Source: Neoarius graeffei
Taxonomy: Eukaryota; Chordata; Actinopteri; Siluriformes; Ariidae
Length of the DNA stretch: 64,000 nucleotides
Direction of reading: 5' to 3'
NCBI RefSeq assembly: GCF_027579695.1
Contig: NC_083572.1
Span: forward strand, 18,266,421 to 18,330,420
Under the pieces are notes generated by a model, which was not told the DNA's origin, did no database searches, and was given only the letters and a program-made list of their open reading frames with translations. Positions within the stretch are counted from its first letter, which is position 1; each line of letters begins with the position of its first letter. This document shows, piece after piece, positions 22,531 to 34,900 of the stretch. A program made the position numbers and the translations under genes.

Positions 22531-25500
22531 CTGACAGAAACCAACAAACACGCATATAAACAAAAGTATTGGAGTGACACAGCACAGCCTCAGTAAAGAC
22601 AAGTTTAGTGTTTTAATTAAAAATTTGCCAGCGTGTAATTATAAATGTCAGGATTTCTCAAGTATAAAAATATTCTCCTAGTAATTTAGGTGGTTTTTTT
22701 CTTAAACCACAACTTGCACTTATAAAAATGAGCAAATAAACTGCAGGACACACTTAGTACTCTTCTACACCTGTATACTGAAATGATTTATAAACCTACT
22801 ATCTGCAGTGGGTCATGAGCATAGATTTTGGTGTGGCAGGTGACATTAATAATGATTTGACTACAGGCTAATATCTAGTACATTTTCAGAGTAACCACAT
22901 AATAGGTAGCTGGGTGTCAACAACATGCAGTTTCATGAACCAGTGTTGCCAGGTTTCAGCACAATTTGTAGCCCAACTACAGTGTCTTGCAAAAGTATTC
23001 ATCCCCCCTTTGTATTTGTCCTGTTTTGTCGCATTACAAGCTGAAATTAAAATGGATTTTTTGGGGGGTTAGCACCATTTGATTTACACAACATGCCTAC
23101 CACTTTAAAGGTGCAAATTGTTCTTTTATTGTGACACACACAACAATTAAGATGTAAAAAAAAAAAACCCCCAGAAATCTGGAGTGTGCTCCAGCTCTTG
23201 GGGTATGTCTTGGGGTAGTTTAGCACATCTAGCCACTGGGATTTTTGCCCATTCCTCAAGGCAAAACTGCTCCAACTCCTTCAAGTTCGATGGGTTGTGT
23301 TGGTGTACAGCAATCTTCAAATTATGCCACAGATTCTCAATTGGATTGAGGTCTGGACTTTGATTAGGCCATTCCAAGACATGTAAATGTTTCCCTTTAA
23401 GCCACTCTAGTGTAGTTTTAGCAGTATGTTTTGGGTCATTGTCCTGCTGGAACGTGAACCTTCGTCCCAGTCTCAAACCTCTGGCCGACTCAAACAGGTT
23501 TTCCTCCAGAATTGTCCTGTATTTAGTGCCATCCATCTTTTCTTTAGTCCTGACCAGCTTTCCTGTTCCTGCAGCTGAAAAACATCTCCACAGCATGATG
23601 CTGCCACCACCACGCTTCACTGTAGGAATGGTGTTCTCAGGGTGATGGGTTTGCGCCACACATGGCATTCTCCATCATGCCCCAAAAGATCATTTTTAGT
23701 CTCATCTGACCAGAGAATCTTCTTCCATGTGTTTGGGGAGTCTGCCACATGCTGTTGGGCAAACGTGTTTTCTTAAGCAATGGCTTTTTTCTGGTCACTC
23801 TTCCATAAAGCCCTGCTCTGTGGTGTGTACAGCTTAAAGTGGTCCTATGGACAGATATTCCCATCTCTGCTGTGGATCTTTGCAGCTCCTTCAGTGTTAT
23901 CTTTGGTGTTTTTGTTGCATCTCTGATTAATGCCCTCCTTGCCCGGTCTGTGAATTTTGGTGGGCGGTCTTCTCTTGTCAGGTTTGTAGTGGTGCCATAT
24001 TCTTTCCGTTTTGCTATAATGGATTTAATGGTGCTCTCTGGGATACTCAAAGTTTGGGATATTTTTTATAACCCAACCCTGACCTATACTTCTTCACAAC
24101 TTTGTCTCTGACCTGTTTGGAGGCTCCTTGGTTTTCATGTTGCTTGCTGAGTAGTGTTGCAGAGTCAGAGTCCTTCCAGAACAGGTTGATTTATACAGAC
24201 ATCATGTGACAGATCATGTGACACTTTGATCACACACAGGTGGCTCTTAATCAACTAATTATGTGACTTATGAAGTGAATTGGTTGGACCAGCTCTAATT
24301 TAGGGGTTTCATACGAAAGGGGGTGAATACCTATGTACACTCCAGGTTTCTGTTTTTTCATCTTAATTATTGTTTGTGTCACAATAAAACAATTTGCACC
24401 AATGGTGCTTATCCCCCAAAAATCCATTTTAATTCCAGCTTGTAATGCAACAAAACAAGACAAACACCAAGGGGGATGAATACTTTTGCAAGATAGTGTA
24501 CATCTCAAAAAACACACAAAAGACCTTATACAGTAGTAGCCAAAAATGTTCAGGTATTGGAAACAGGAGACATTTTTTTTTCTAGTTCTCAACCTTTCTG
24601 TGGGAAACAAGGTCACTATGGTCATCATAAATTTCTGTTGTATGGACATAATAACTTCATAACTCCATAACCTTTCCCTCTCCAGATCTTTGCAATATAC
24701 TGTACACTCACCGGCTACTTTAATAGGAACTCATTCTTGATTCTAAAATTCCTGTTCCTGGCTGCAGGAGTGGAACCCAACAGTCTTCTGCCGTTGCATA
24801 CTGAGATGCTTTTCTGCTCACCATGGTTGTAAAGAGTTGCTATGAGTTGCAATATCCTTCCTGGCAGTTTGAACCAATCTGGCCATTTTCCTCTGACCTC
24901 TCTTATCTACAAGGCGTTTGTTTCCACCCACAGAACTGTCGCTCACTCAGTGTGTTTTGTTTTACACACCACTCTGTGTAAACACTAGAGACTGTTGTGT
25001 GTGAAAATCCCAGAAGATCAGCAGTTTCTGAAATATTCAAACCAGTCCATCTGACACCAACACCCATGCCACAGTGAAAGTCACACTTTGAGATCACAAT
25101 TTTTCCCATTCTGATGTTTGAAGTGAACGTTAACTGAAGCTCTTGATTTTTATCTGCATGATTTTATGCATTGTGCTGCTGTCAAGGGGTCGTCTGATTA
25201 GAGAACTGCATAAAAGAGCAGGTGGATGGGTGTTCCTAATAAAGTGGCCGGTGAGTGTATCTTACAATAGAAATGGTTCTGTACATCATAGACACACTGT
25301 TTGGACTTATACTTTGCCTTTGTTTGTGGAAATGTATTCGATATAATTCGATTATTTGCTATAAAGCAAGATCTTTGCAGCAACAGAGCATTTGGTGTAG
25401 AAACTGTAACCCTGGTAACTCTGTCATTAACTCTTTTGGCCCAGTGGGACTCTATTATTACTTTTTGAGCTTCCTGTGTTTGATTACTGGGTTTAAAGAT

Positions 25501-25863
25501 AACAATATCATAATGAATGGGGCCATGAGCAAGCTGCCCCATGATAACCCGACATCTAAAAATGTGACCAAATCAATGCAACATCAGCTTGAATCTGCCA
25601 AACAGCACCATTTAAAATAAATAATTGGATGGATGGGTTCCTTTTTGAGTCTGATTCCTCTCACAGTTTTCTCAGGAACGTCTCAGGGACTTTTTCCTTA
25701 CCACTAATCTATTTAGAGATCTGAATCTTCTGAATTGAATTGAACTACATCGAACATTCGTCAATATTAATCTTCAGTATGGAACCATTCTTTGCTACTG
25801 AGAACAAATTGTACTCTTATTACACAAACAGAAGTGTGCGTGCACGAACACACACAGACACAC

Positions 25864-25929
<66 letters not shown>

Positions 25930-28900
25930 GCATGCACGAGAGTAACATTTACTGAACAACACCCACGGGAACGTCTGTTCACAGTCCATTTGGTTGCATG
26001 AAAACAAGTGCTTTGTCAGAGGGAAATTCGTTAGATCTGTGGATCAGCCACACTGCGTCGCCTTAATTAAAGCATGTAAAGCAAAAACTATTAAAAGATT
26101 CTTCTTAGAAATCCAGGAACAGAACATTTCTATACTTAATCAAACATAGAGGTGTTTCTTGTCTGATAGTAAATAACACTGAGAATGGGATGAAGAGATG
26201 TAGTATGCAAAAGATATCTCTTTTCATCAAAAGACCAATAATTTATTTCTCTATTCAGAGCTGTAGTCTGGTCCCTTCATTAACATTTGCTTGTTCTTCT
26301 GGTCACAGAGACGATGGAGGATCTATAGAGAGAGTACACGTAGATTCTCAGCTATCAAGACAGACTCAGCTTTGGAACAAATCTAATGGGAGGGTATTAG
26401 GAGTCCCGCAGGGGAGTAAGGACTGGTGTTTAATAAATGACTCAGTGAAGTAAAACTGCACTGACAAATGAGTTTTCTAGACAACCAACACACCAACTAC
26501 AAATATGCACACCCTCTCACTCTGCCTCTCCTTTTGCGATATTAACGTTGCATGTTTGTAGTGCAGCGAAGTAACAGAATGTCATGCTGTGTGATATTGA
26601 TCATCCATCCATTATCTGTAACCGCTTATCCTGTGCAGGGTCGCAGGCAAGCTGGAGCCTATCCCAGCTGAGTCTGGGCAAGAGGTGGGGTACACTGACA
26701 CATAGGTGGGGTTTACATTAGACCATATCAGCGGATCATCAGATTAACGTTTTTAAAACGATTCGCGTGCACACAGCAACGCCAATACTGCCCATTGTGT
26801 AGTTATGATTGTCTTTAGGTTTGCCATCCTTCCACTTGCAAGTAGTAAGTGACGCGCATGCCCGATATGCACTGGGATCACACACACAGCGGCTCAGTCC
26901 CGAATCACTGCTCGTGTGCTTCACTCGCGCGCTCTGTGAGCTGCGCAGGGCCGGAGTGCGCACCCTCCAGAGGGCACTTGCTGTTCAGGGCGGAGTGATT
27001 TGGAGCGCAGGATGCCTGCGGAGCCGAGCGTATCCGTGTATTGGCGTTGCTGTGTGCACGCGAATCGTGTACACACAGCAACGCCAATACACGATTCGCG
27101 TGCACACAGCAACGCCAATACACGGATACGCTCGGCTCCGCAGGCATCCTGCGCTCCAAATCACTCCGCCCTGAACAGCAAGTGCCCTCTGGAGGGTGCG
27201 CACTCCGGCCCTGCGCAGCTCACAGAGCGCGCGAGTGAAGCACACGAGCAGTGATTCGGGACTGAGCCGCTGTGTGTGTGATCCCAGTGCATATCGGGCA
27301 TGCGCGTCACTTACTACTTGCAAGTGGAAGGATGGCAAACCTAAAGACAATCATAACTACACAATGGGCAGTATTTACATCAGTATTTGCAGTATTTTCA
27401 TACTTTTATACTCTTTAATGAAAGGTGATACAAGGCGGAAGTCCGCGCCGTTTTTCAGCAGTCGCGTCACATGACCAATGCCAGCGAATCAGGAAGGTGG
27501 ATGTCACAGTGACGTTGTCCAATGACAACGCCAGCTAGAGCTCAGCACAGCGTATCCGCGTATTCTCAATGTTTACACAGCACCGGACCAGACACGATCT
27601 GGATTGAATACGTGGACCCTGGCGGATTCCCGTTTCCCGGCGTTTCCAGGCGTTTTAATGTAAACGGACAATGCATCCGCGAAGAAAACGAGACAGATAT
27701 GGTCTAATGTAAACTTGGCCATAGAGACAAACAACCATTCACACTCACATTCACACCTACGGTCAATTTAGAGCCACCAATTAGCCTAAACTGCATGTCT
27801 TTGGACTGTGGAGGAAACCGGAGCACCTGGAGGAAACCTACGCAGACACGGGGAGAACATGCAAACTCCAGACAGAAAGGCCCCCGTCGGCCACTGGGCT
27901 CGAGCCCAGACCCTTCTTGCTGTGAGGCGACAGCCACTACACCACCTGATATTGATCAGTTTTCAGCTAAGAGATTTTCCCTCCATTTTCTTCCCAATTT
28001 GGTCTCGAAAATTCTCACCCACCCACTAACTAACTTTCCTCATCACGTGGCAGCAACTAACTATGGAGAGTCGGACAAACACTTGTTTCACAGGACAGGA
28101 TAACTCACTTGGAGGAAAACGCTATCTGCCTTATTCTTATTCACAGATAAGCACATGATTGGTTCATGTCACTCTGACTGGGTTTCCCAAAAGCCTCTTA
28201 ACGCATCTTAACTAGGAGAGAGAGTGTTCATTGTGATGCTCGCTCTACCATTTGTGCTACAATGCTTTTGGGAAACCCACCCAAGTACAAGAAAGTATTG
28301 TCATCCCTCTCACCCTGAGTCAAGCCAAGTCAAGTTTATTTGTATAGCGCTTGTCTGTTTATTTGTATAGTGCTAAGTCTGTTTTGTTGAAGTTATCGAC
28401 TGTTCATATATGAAAACCTGAGTGCAAGATTGTTCATGACAACTGCAGTCCTAAAGTTATCATGTCAATTGTAGCCGCAGCCATAATAGCAAAACTGTAA
28501 GTGTCCAGACCCATCTTCCAAATGCAGCTTTCAACTGCCCATACGGGGCTATCCGTCACAGGAGCAATGTGATGAGACTCCAGCCAGATGTAGGGCATCA
28601 GGATGGATCAGGCGGGTCTGATGAGCAGAAAGCATCACTGGTGTCTCAGGATCGACATGTAACTTGGCAGACAGAGACAGACAGATGGGAGGGACGGACA
28701 ATTTTGTTCTCTTGGTTCCTGCCCATGGATAGCTGTGGCATCGTTGGGATTTGACTTTTCAATCAACCTACGATAGGATGGACACTTTTCTGTACCAAAT
28801 TACTCAATTCCTTCTTTACTTTCTTGTGAGAACAAAGCTGTAGATAGAAGATGGAACAGCACAGTTGAATCATATCCTTCTTTCCATTTTTCTAGCAAAT

Positions 28901-31900
28901 GCATAGTCACAGTTAAAAGGTTAGTGGCATCGTGACTGCTAATTCACAGCATTGTGCACACACTACAGGAACAACCCAATGCCACTATCTGGATCTATAT
29001 GTCTGTTTAGTGCTCCCAACATTGTACGAATTGGATTTAAACCCGAAGTGGACTTAGTCTACACCAGAAAGTTTTTAAATTAAATATGAACCCAACTACT
29101 GTTTCCCTGGAAATGCTGGAAGACCAGACAGTTATTAATGACTTCCACATGTTGATGTAAATGAATGTGGTCTTTGTTTATCCTGCAAGCTTCATATCTT
29201 ACTGCTCACTCACACTGAATAAAAGTAAAAACCTCCCTTGTGTGAATTTTTTTTTTGTGTCACAGGATCCCAGTCCTAATGCACACCTATAGACCTCTAG
29301 TTTCAACCCGATGCCCTGAGAACCTTTCTGACAAGCTTTCTACAAAAACACACACAAAAGAGTACATTATCTGCTCGATCCTAATAATACAAATACTGTA
29401 CAGTATACCCTATCAGCTCTATTCCACTCAGTATGAAATCCAACAGAACATAAAGGCATATCTGTAATAATATGTAAATCATATGCCATGGCCTTCACAG
29501 TCACTCAAACTATTTGAATGCATTCTGGAGAGCCCACTGTGATCAAAACATGAACTGATAGGCATGTAATGATATACTGTGTGACAATAAATCACAATAC
29601 AATTTATAACGATTCAAATCAGTGAAATAAAAAAATTAATCGTGATTATTAATAGGGTGGCACGGTGGTGTAGTGGTTAGCACTGTCGCCTCACAGCAAG
29701 AAGGTTCTGGGTTCGAGCCCAGTGGCCGACAGGGGCCTTTATGTGTGGAGTTTGCATGTTCTTCCCGTGTCTGCATGGGTGTGCTCCGGTTTCCCCCACA
29801 GTCCAAAGACATGCAGGTTAGGCTAACTGGTGGCTCTAAATTGACCGTAGGTGTGAATGTGAGTATGAATGGTTGTTTGTCTCTATGGTGGTGTTTACAT
29901 TAGACCGTATCCGTCTCATTTTCGTCGCGGATGCACTGTCCGTGCACATTAAAACGCCGGGAAACGACTCCACAGGCGGAACAACTTGAATCCGCCAGGG
30001 CCCACGTATTCAACCCAGTTCGTATCTGATCCGGTGCTGTGTAAACATTGAGGAACGAGGAAACGCAGTGCTGAGCTCTAGCTGACAACGTCACTGTGAC
30101 ATCCACCTTCCTGATTCGCTGGCGTTGGGATCACACACACAGTGGCTCAGTCCCGAATCACTGCTCATGCGCTTCACTCGCGCGCTCTGTTCAGGGCGGA
30201 GTGATTTGGAGCGCAGGAGGAAGCGCTGAGCCGCACTGAGGTTCATTTCATTTCAACTTATTTACCTCCTTCAGGCGCTTAAACTCAGTGAGAACATGAA
30301 CATCACAGCCAGGTGTGTTTATCTGCTGGAGAAGGTGTTCGCTTGCCATCCTTCCACTTGCAAGTGGTGAGTGACTTGCGCATGCCCGATATGCACTGGG
30401 ATCATGTGATGTGCCGTCTAATTAGTCATGTGATTAGCGTATCCGTGTATTGGCGTTGCTGTGTGCACGCGAATCGTGTATTGGCGTTGCTGTGTGCACG
30501 CGAATCGTTTTAAAAACGTTAATCTGATGATCCGCTGATACGGTCTAATGTAAACACCACCTATGTGTCAGCCCTGTGATGATCTGGTGACTTGACCCCA
30601 CCTCCTGCCCATAGTCAGCTAGGATAGGCTCCAGCTTGCCCGCGACCCTGCACAGAATAAGCGGTTATAGATAATGGACGGATTATTAATAGGTTGCATA
30701 ATCTGTTAATTTTTCCTAGCTGTGATTATGTTGGTTAGACAGCAGAGGGTGTTCAATAGCAGGAATACATGTGACTTCACCGAAGGCTGAAGTAACACAG
30801 TTCTAATGCTGCAAAAACACACACACATACACACAAAAACAGATCTAAAATGGGAAAGAGCTGTTGTGTGAATGACTGCACAAATAGATTTAACAAGAAA
30901 TCTGAGCTCTCTTTTTACAGACTGCTGAAGTATAAAGAAAAGAGAAGCAAATGGAGACAGTACAAATGTTTATAAAAGTTTATTATGAAAAGGCCTATTT
31001 GTTAATAACTAGGGCTGTCAAAATGAATGCGTTAACGCGAGATGATTAATTTCAGGAATTAACAGCGATAATTATTTTAATGCATTAATGCATTCCCGCC
31101 CAATTTTACCCACAATTCAACCCCTGCCGCGTTCATGGATGGAGAAGGCGCGTGCACAGCTACCGAAGATGAATAAAGAGTCTGCGCATGTGCACTGCAG
31201 CCAGCCGGTGACACCACAATTCAACCCCTGCTGCATTCAGTCATTGTCGCATAAACAGCATGGCTGACACGAGTGACATGGAGGAGTCCAAAGAACCCAT
31301 TGGCCCTCTGGATGGACAGTTCGAGTATAAAAAGAACAAAGATGGAACAGTAAACAAACATGTTGTGGTTTGCTCACACTGCAGGAAGGACTTTTCCTTT
31401 CACCGAAGCACCTCAAGCCTTAAGTATCATATTAACGCCAAGCATTCATTTGTTGGGGCTTCAACTTCAGGTGTTCCGCCTGGCATGCATCAGACCACCC
31501 TTACCGAACGCAGGGCATTAAGTAAGACAACATCTGAGAAGCTGACTGACACAATTGCCAGTTGGATAGCCAAGGACTGTAGACCGATTAATATTGTCGA
31601 GGACACGGACCTCGCAGAAGTTTTGAAAGTGGCAACTTTCGATGCATTCTACAAGCCACCGTCGAGAGGCACAGTGATTACTAAAATCAACAAACTCTAT
31701 GATGCTAAAAAGAAAACGAAGGAAGACGATTTGACTTCAGCGGAATATGTTGCTTTGACAAGAGACCACTGGACCTCCGTGAGTAACAACAATTATCTGG
31801 GTGTGATGGCGCACCACATCACTAAAAACTGGGAACTTAAGTCATTTGCTTTAACCGTAATGAAAACGGAAGAGCGTCACTTTGCAGAGGCGTGCGCTCA

Positions 31901-34900
31901 ACAGTTTCAAACAGTGGCACACGAGTGGAAAATTGAAGGAAAAATCTCAATTATAGGAATGGACAGTGCACGCAATATGACAGCTGTGGCTAAACTACTG
32001 CCATATGAGCACATGCCCTGCATCGCTCACACGCTACAGAGAAGCATCAATGTGAGCCTCTCCGATAGTCGATTTGCGAATGTATTAGCCAAGTGTCGCA
32101 AAATTGTCAGCCATTTCAGACACAGCGCGGCAAACACCATGGAGCTTCAAACACAGCAAGCGGCCCTGGGACAGAAGCAGGAGCCACTGATCCAAGACGT
32201 TTCAACGCGGTGGAACTCTACACTGGAAATGATCAAGCGCCTGAACCGCAATCAAGCAGCAATACAAGAAATCCTTGACCATCAATGCCACAAACTGGTT
32301 ATGCTGACACCATTAGAATGGGACAAACTGCAGAGACTGAGCACTCTTCTAGAGCCCTGCAGGTAAGGAATGCATATATAATGTGCATATTAAAAAAATT
32401 AAATTTAACTGATCAAGCTCAAATTATAATGTTTAACAGATTTGCCAGCATACCAACTGGTGTTCAAATAACTTGTGTGTGTGTGTTATTCTACTGCAGG
32501 TATGTAACTGAGATTCTGGGTGGAGAGGCCTATATCTCCTGCTCAGTAGTACTGCCTGCTCTCTGCCACCTGCATCAAGTGTCTCTGAAGAAGATCCTGC
32601 ATATGTGGTGAGATTTAAGACAATCTTCATGGAAGATCTAGCCTCCCGCCAAGAAAATATTAACAATGCATGGCTCAAGCTTGCAATGGCGCTGGAGCCA
32701 CATTTCAAAGACTTGAAGAGTCTGCCCAAGAGTGAAAGAGAAGAGGTATGGACCTCACTTGGAGGGATGCTTTATGAACAATCACCCAAAAGGTCTCTGC
32801 AGACTTCTCAAGTTGGACCACCAAGGAAGAAAATTCATCTTCTACAGATGGGCTCAGATTCAGAGTCAGATGAAGAGGTGCAACCTGACAGAGACATACA
32901 CAGGTACAGAGCAGAGCCAAGCATAAGTATGGAGGACTGCCCCATGCAGTGGTGGGCTGCTCATTCAGGAGCCCATGACAAGCTGGCCCTGCTTGCCCGC
33001 AAATATCTAGCGACTCCCGCATCCACGGTTCCATGCGAACAACTCTTCTCAGTTGCAGGTCATATTGTTCAGAAGAAACAGTCAGCTTTACATTCAGAAA
33101 ATGTTAACCAGTTAGTTTGTCTTAGCAACTGGCTAAAAGATGAATAAATAAAAGGTAAAAGGGCCACATGTAATCATGTGAAAGTGGAGCTGTTTGTGCA
33201 AAAAGAAAAGTTCCATTCACCTATCCTGTATTTACAAAGAAAAACAGCAAAATTGTTGCTGTTGCCAAAATTGTTCAGAATTAAATTTCTTTTGTTATTA
33301 AAAAAGAAATGTTATATCCGCTTCTTGTAATTTATCTTCCTGTTCTAACAACAATACACAGAAAATGTGAATTTTTCAGTCATATTTAAGAATGGGATTA
33401 ATCAAAATTAATTCACAGCAACCCTGTGATTAATTAGATTAAAAATTTTAATCGTTTGACTTCCTATTAATAACATTTTCATTTTTTAATAAAAGGGATA
33501 TCTTAGTTAATAGGCTATTATTTTGCACTCCAACCTTTACAAATATGGGTACATATTTATTGTTGGTTATTAAACAATGAAGCAAAAATATTTTTGTTGA
33601 ACAAATGGGATATTAAAGTTGATAAAGAATAAGGAAAGAAATGTTGCATTTTTTTGGTAATAAAATTTTCTTCATTTAATTTTTTTTTTCAAAAATATAG
33701 TGGGGAAATTGACTCGTGAACCCGATATTGTGACTTGAATTGATTCATGAACTGGGTGAATTATTACATGCCTATTAACTGAGGGAAGATATTTTGGAAG
33801 AATGGTGTTCATCCCTTCAGTGCAGTTCAAGAAATTTGTCTAATCTGTGCCAAAGCTCTCTCGCAGCTCATGGTGACCCAAAACCTTACTAACACACTTT
33901 ATGCTGAGTTAATCTTTTTTTTTTTTAAATACGGGTATGTGTCTATAAGTAAACAAATATAACATCATAGCAAATAACATATAAGAAGATGCCTGCTCTT
34001 AATACACTGACATAGATCTGCTGTGAATGTTTGTAGTTTTAGTATCAGCCTGCACGTGATGTGAGATTTGAGAAGATATTAAAGAAAGCATAAAAATGAA
34101 TAGGCGAGAGGGGTAACCTTTATCCATTATGTGCAAAACAAAGGAAGGAAGAGCAAACAGATTTTTCATTAATATACCTATCCATCTTCAGTAGACTGGG
34201 AGAATGTACTCAGTGTTCCCAAACAGCACCACGCACCCAGGTGTAATGGTCTAACCCTAGTGTAATGAGATGACCTCCAGATCACTTTAAATGTACAATC
34301 GTAGTAAATAAGAGCACCTGGATGTGTGTTCGAGGTTTGGGTGCATCTAAAGGGTTCTCTGATCTTGTGGCAATGTTAGAGACAGCGAGCAGAAAGGGCT
34401 TTTGGATTGTTTGGGGATCACTGAATAGGGCTCTGAGCTGCTTAAAGTGGCACTTAAAGCCATTTGGAGAGCAGGTCTGTCTACAGCTGCTCCTGACTCA
34501 CAGGAAAGCAAGCTCAGGGTGGAAAAGACAACGGATCATCTGAGTCCCTGCTCTCCTCTGCAGAGAACACACATCTCTGGGTTACATAAAGTAGCTCAGA
34601 CCATGATCTAACCATCTCACACACACACACACGCACACATCACACGGTCTAGCCGATACACTGTCTGTCTCTCACCCACACCGTCTGAGAAAGTTTACTG
34701 TCCGTGTTTGCCCGTGGTAAAACCCCCATTTCTGAGTCGACAAGACTGCGAAATATTATTATTCAGCTCATGAAATATTGAACAGGCTTTCTGATATTCA
34801 CCAAAACAGTGCGAGTGAACGTGTGTGTGTGTGTGTGTGTATGTGTGTGTGCGTGGCAAGTGAGGTTCCAGACTGATTTTCCTCTAACAGTGCTTACATA

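Larger units (their letters stand above)
26604..27946 (-). repeat. tRNA-derived SINE split by a 1016-bp element
   Basis: A minus-strand SINE (3' part 26604-26704, 5' part 27721-27946) flanked by the 12-bp duplication TGATATTGATCA (26592-26603 and 27947-27958). The inserted element sits at the SINE motif GACACATAGA, duplicating ATA. The SINE itself also has a small deletion between GGGGTACA and CTGACACA. Confidence 0.92.
29559..33774 (+). mobile_element. THAP-bearing inverted-repeat element, copy B
   Basis: The ends are TAGGCATGTAAT and its inverse ATTACATGCCTA. The flanks TGAACTGA (29551-29558) and TTAACTGA (33775-33782) are an 8-bp duplication with one mismatch. An 8-bp duplication is shared by hAT and P superfamilies, and THAP domains occur in P-type and other DNA transposases. 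Its own DNA is about 0.7 kb; the rest is a SINE-plus-MITE complex (29657-30680) and a hAT element (31010-33466) inserted into it. Only a THAP-like first exon remains, so it is non-autonomous. Copies A (14552) and C (44815) share the body. Confidence 0.8.
29480..33905 (+). mobile_element. Tc1-like fragment hosting nested transposons
   Basis: The outer layer consists of 29480-29558 (ATGCCATGGCCTTCACAGTC onward) and 33775-33905 (GGTGTTCATCCCTTCAGTGC onward). Both are parts of one Tc1-derived repeat common in fish. Between them lies the 4.2-kb THAP element. The 8-bp duplication at the joints shows the fragments were once contiguous. Confidence 0.7.

Noticed and set aside
26809..27350. Paired 121-, 84- and 65-codon open frames in both directions
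   Set aside because: They are mirror images produced by the palindrome, not genes.
31260..33147. A host ZBED-type gene nested in the KCNJ3 intron
   Set aside because: It lies exactly between hAT ends and an 8-bp target duplication and carries a frameshift, so it is the element's transposase.
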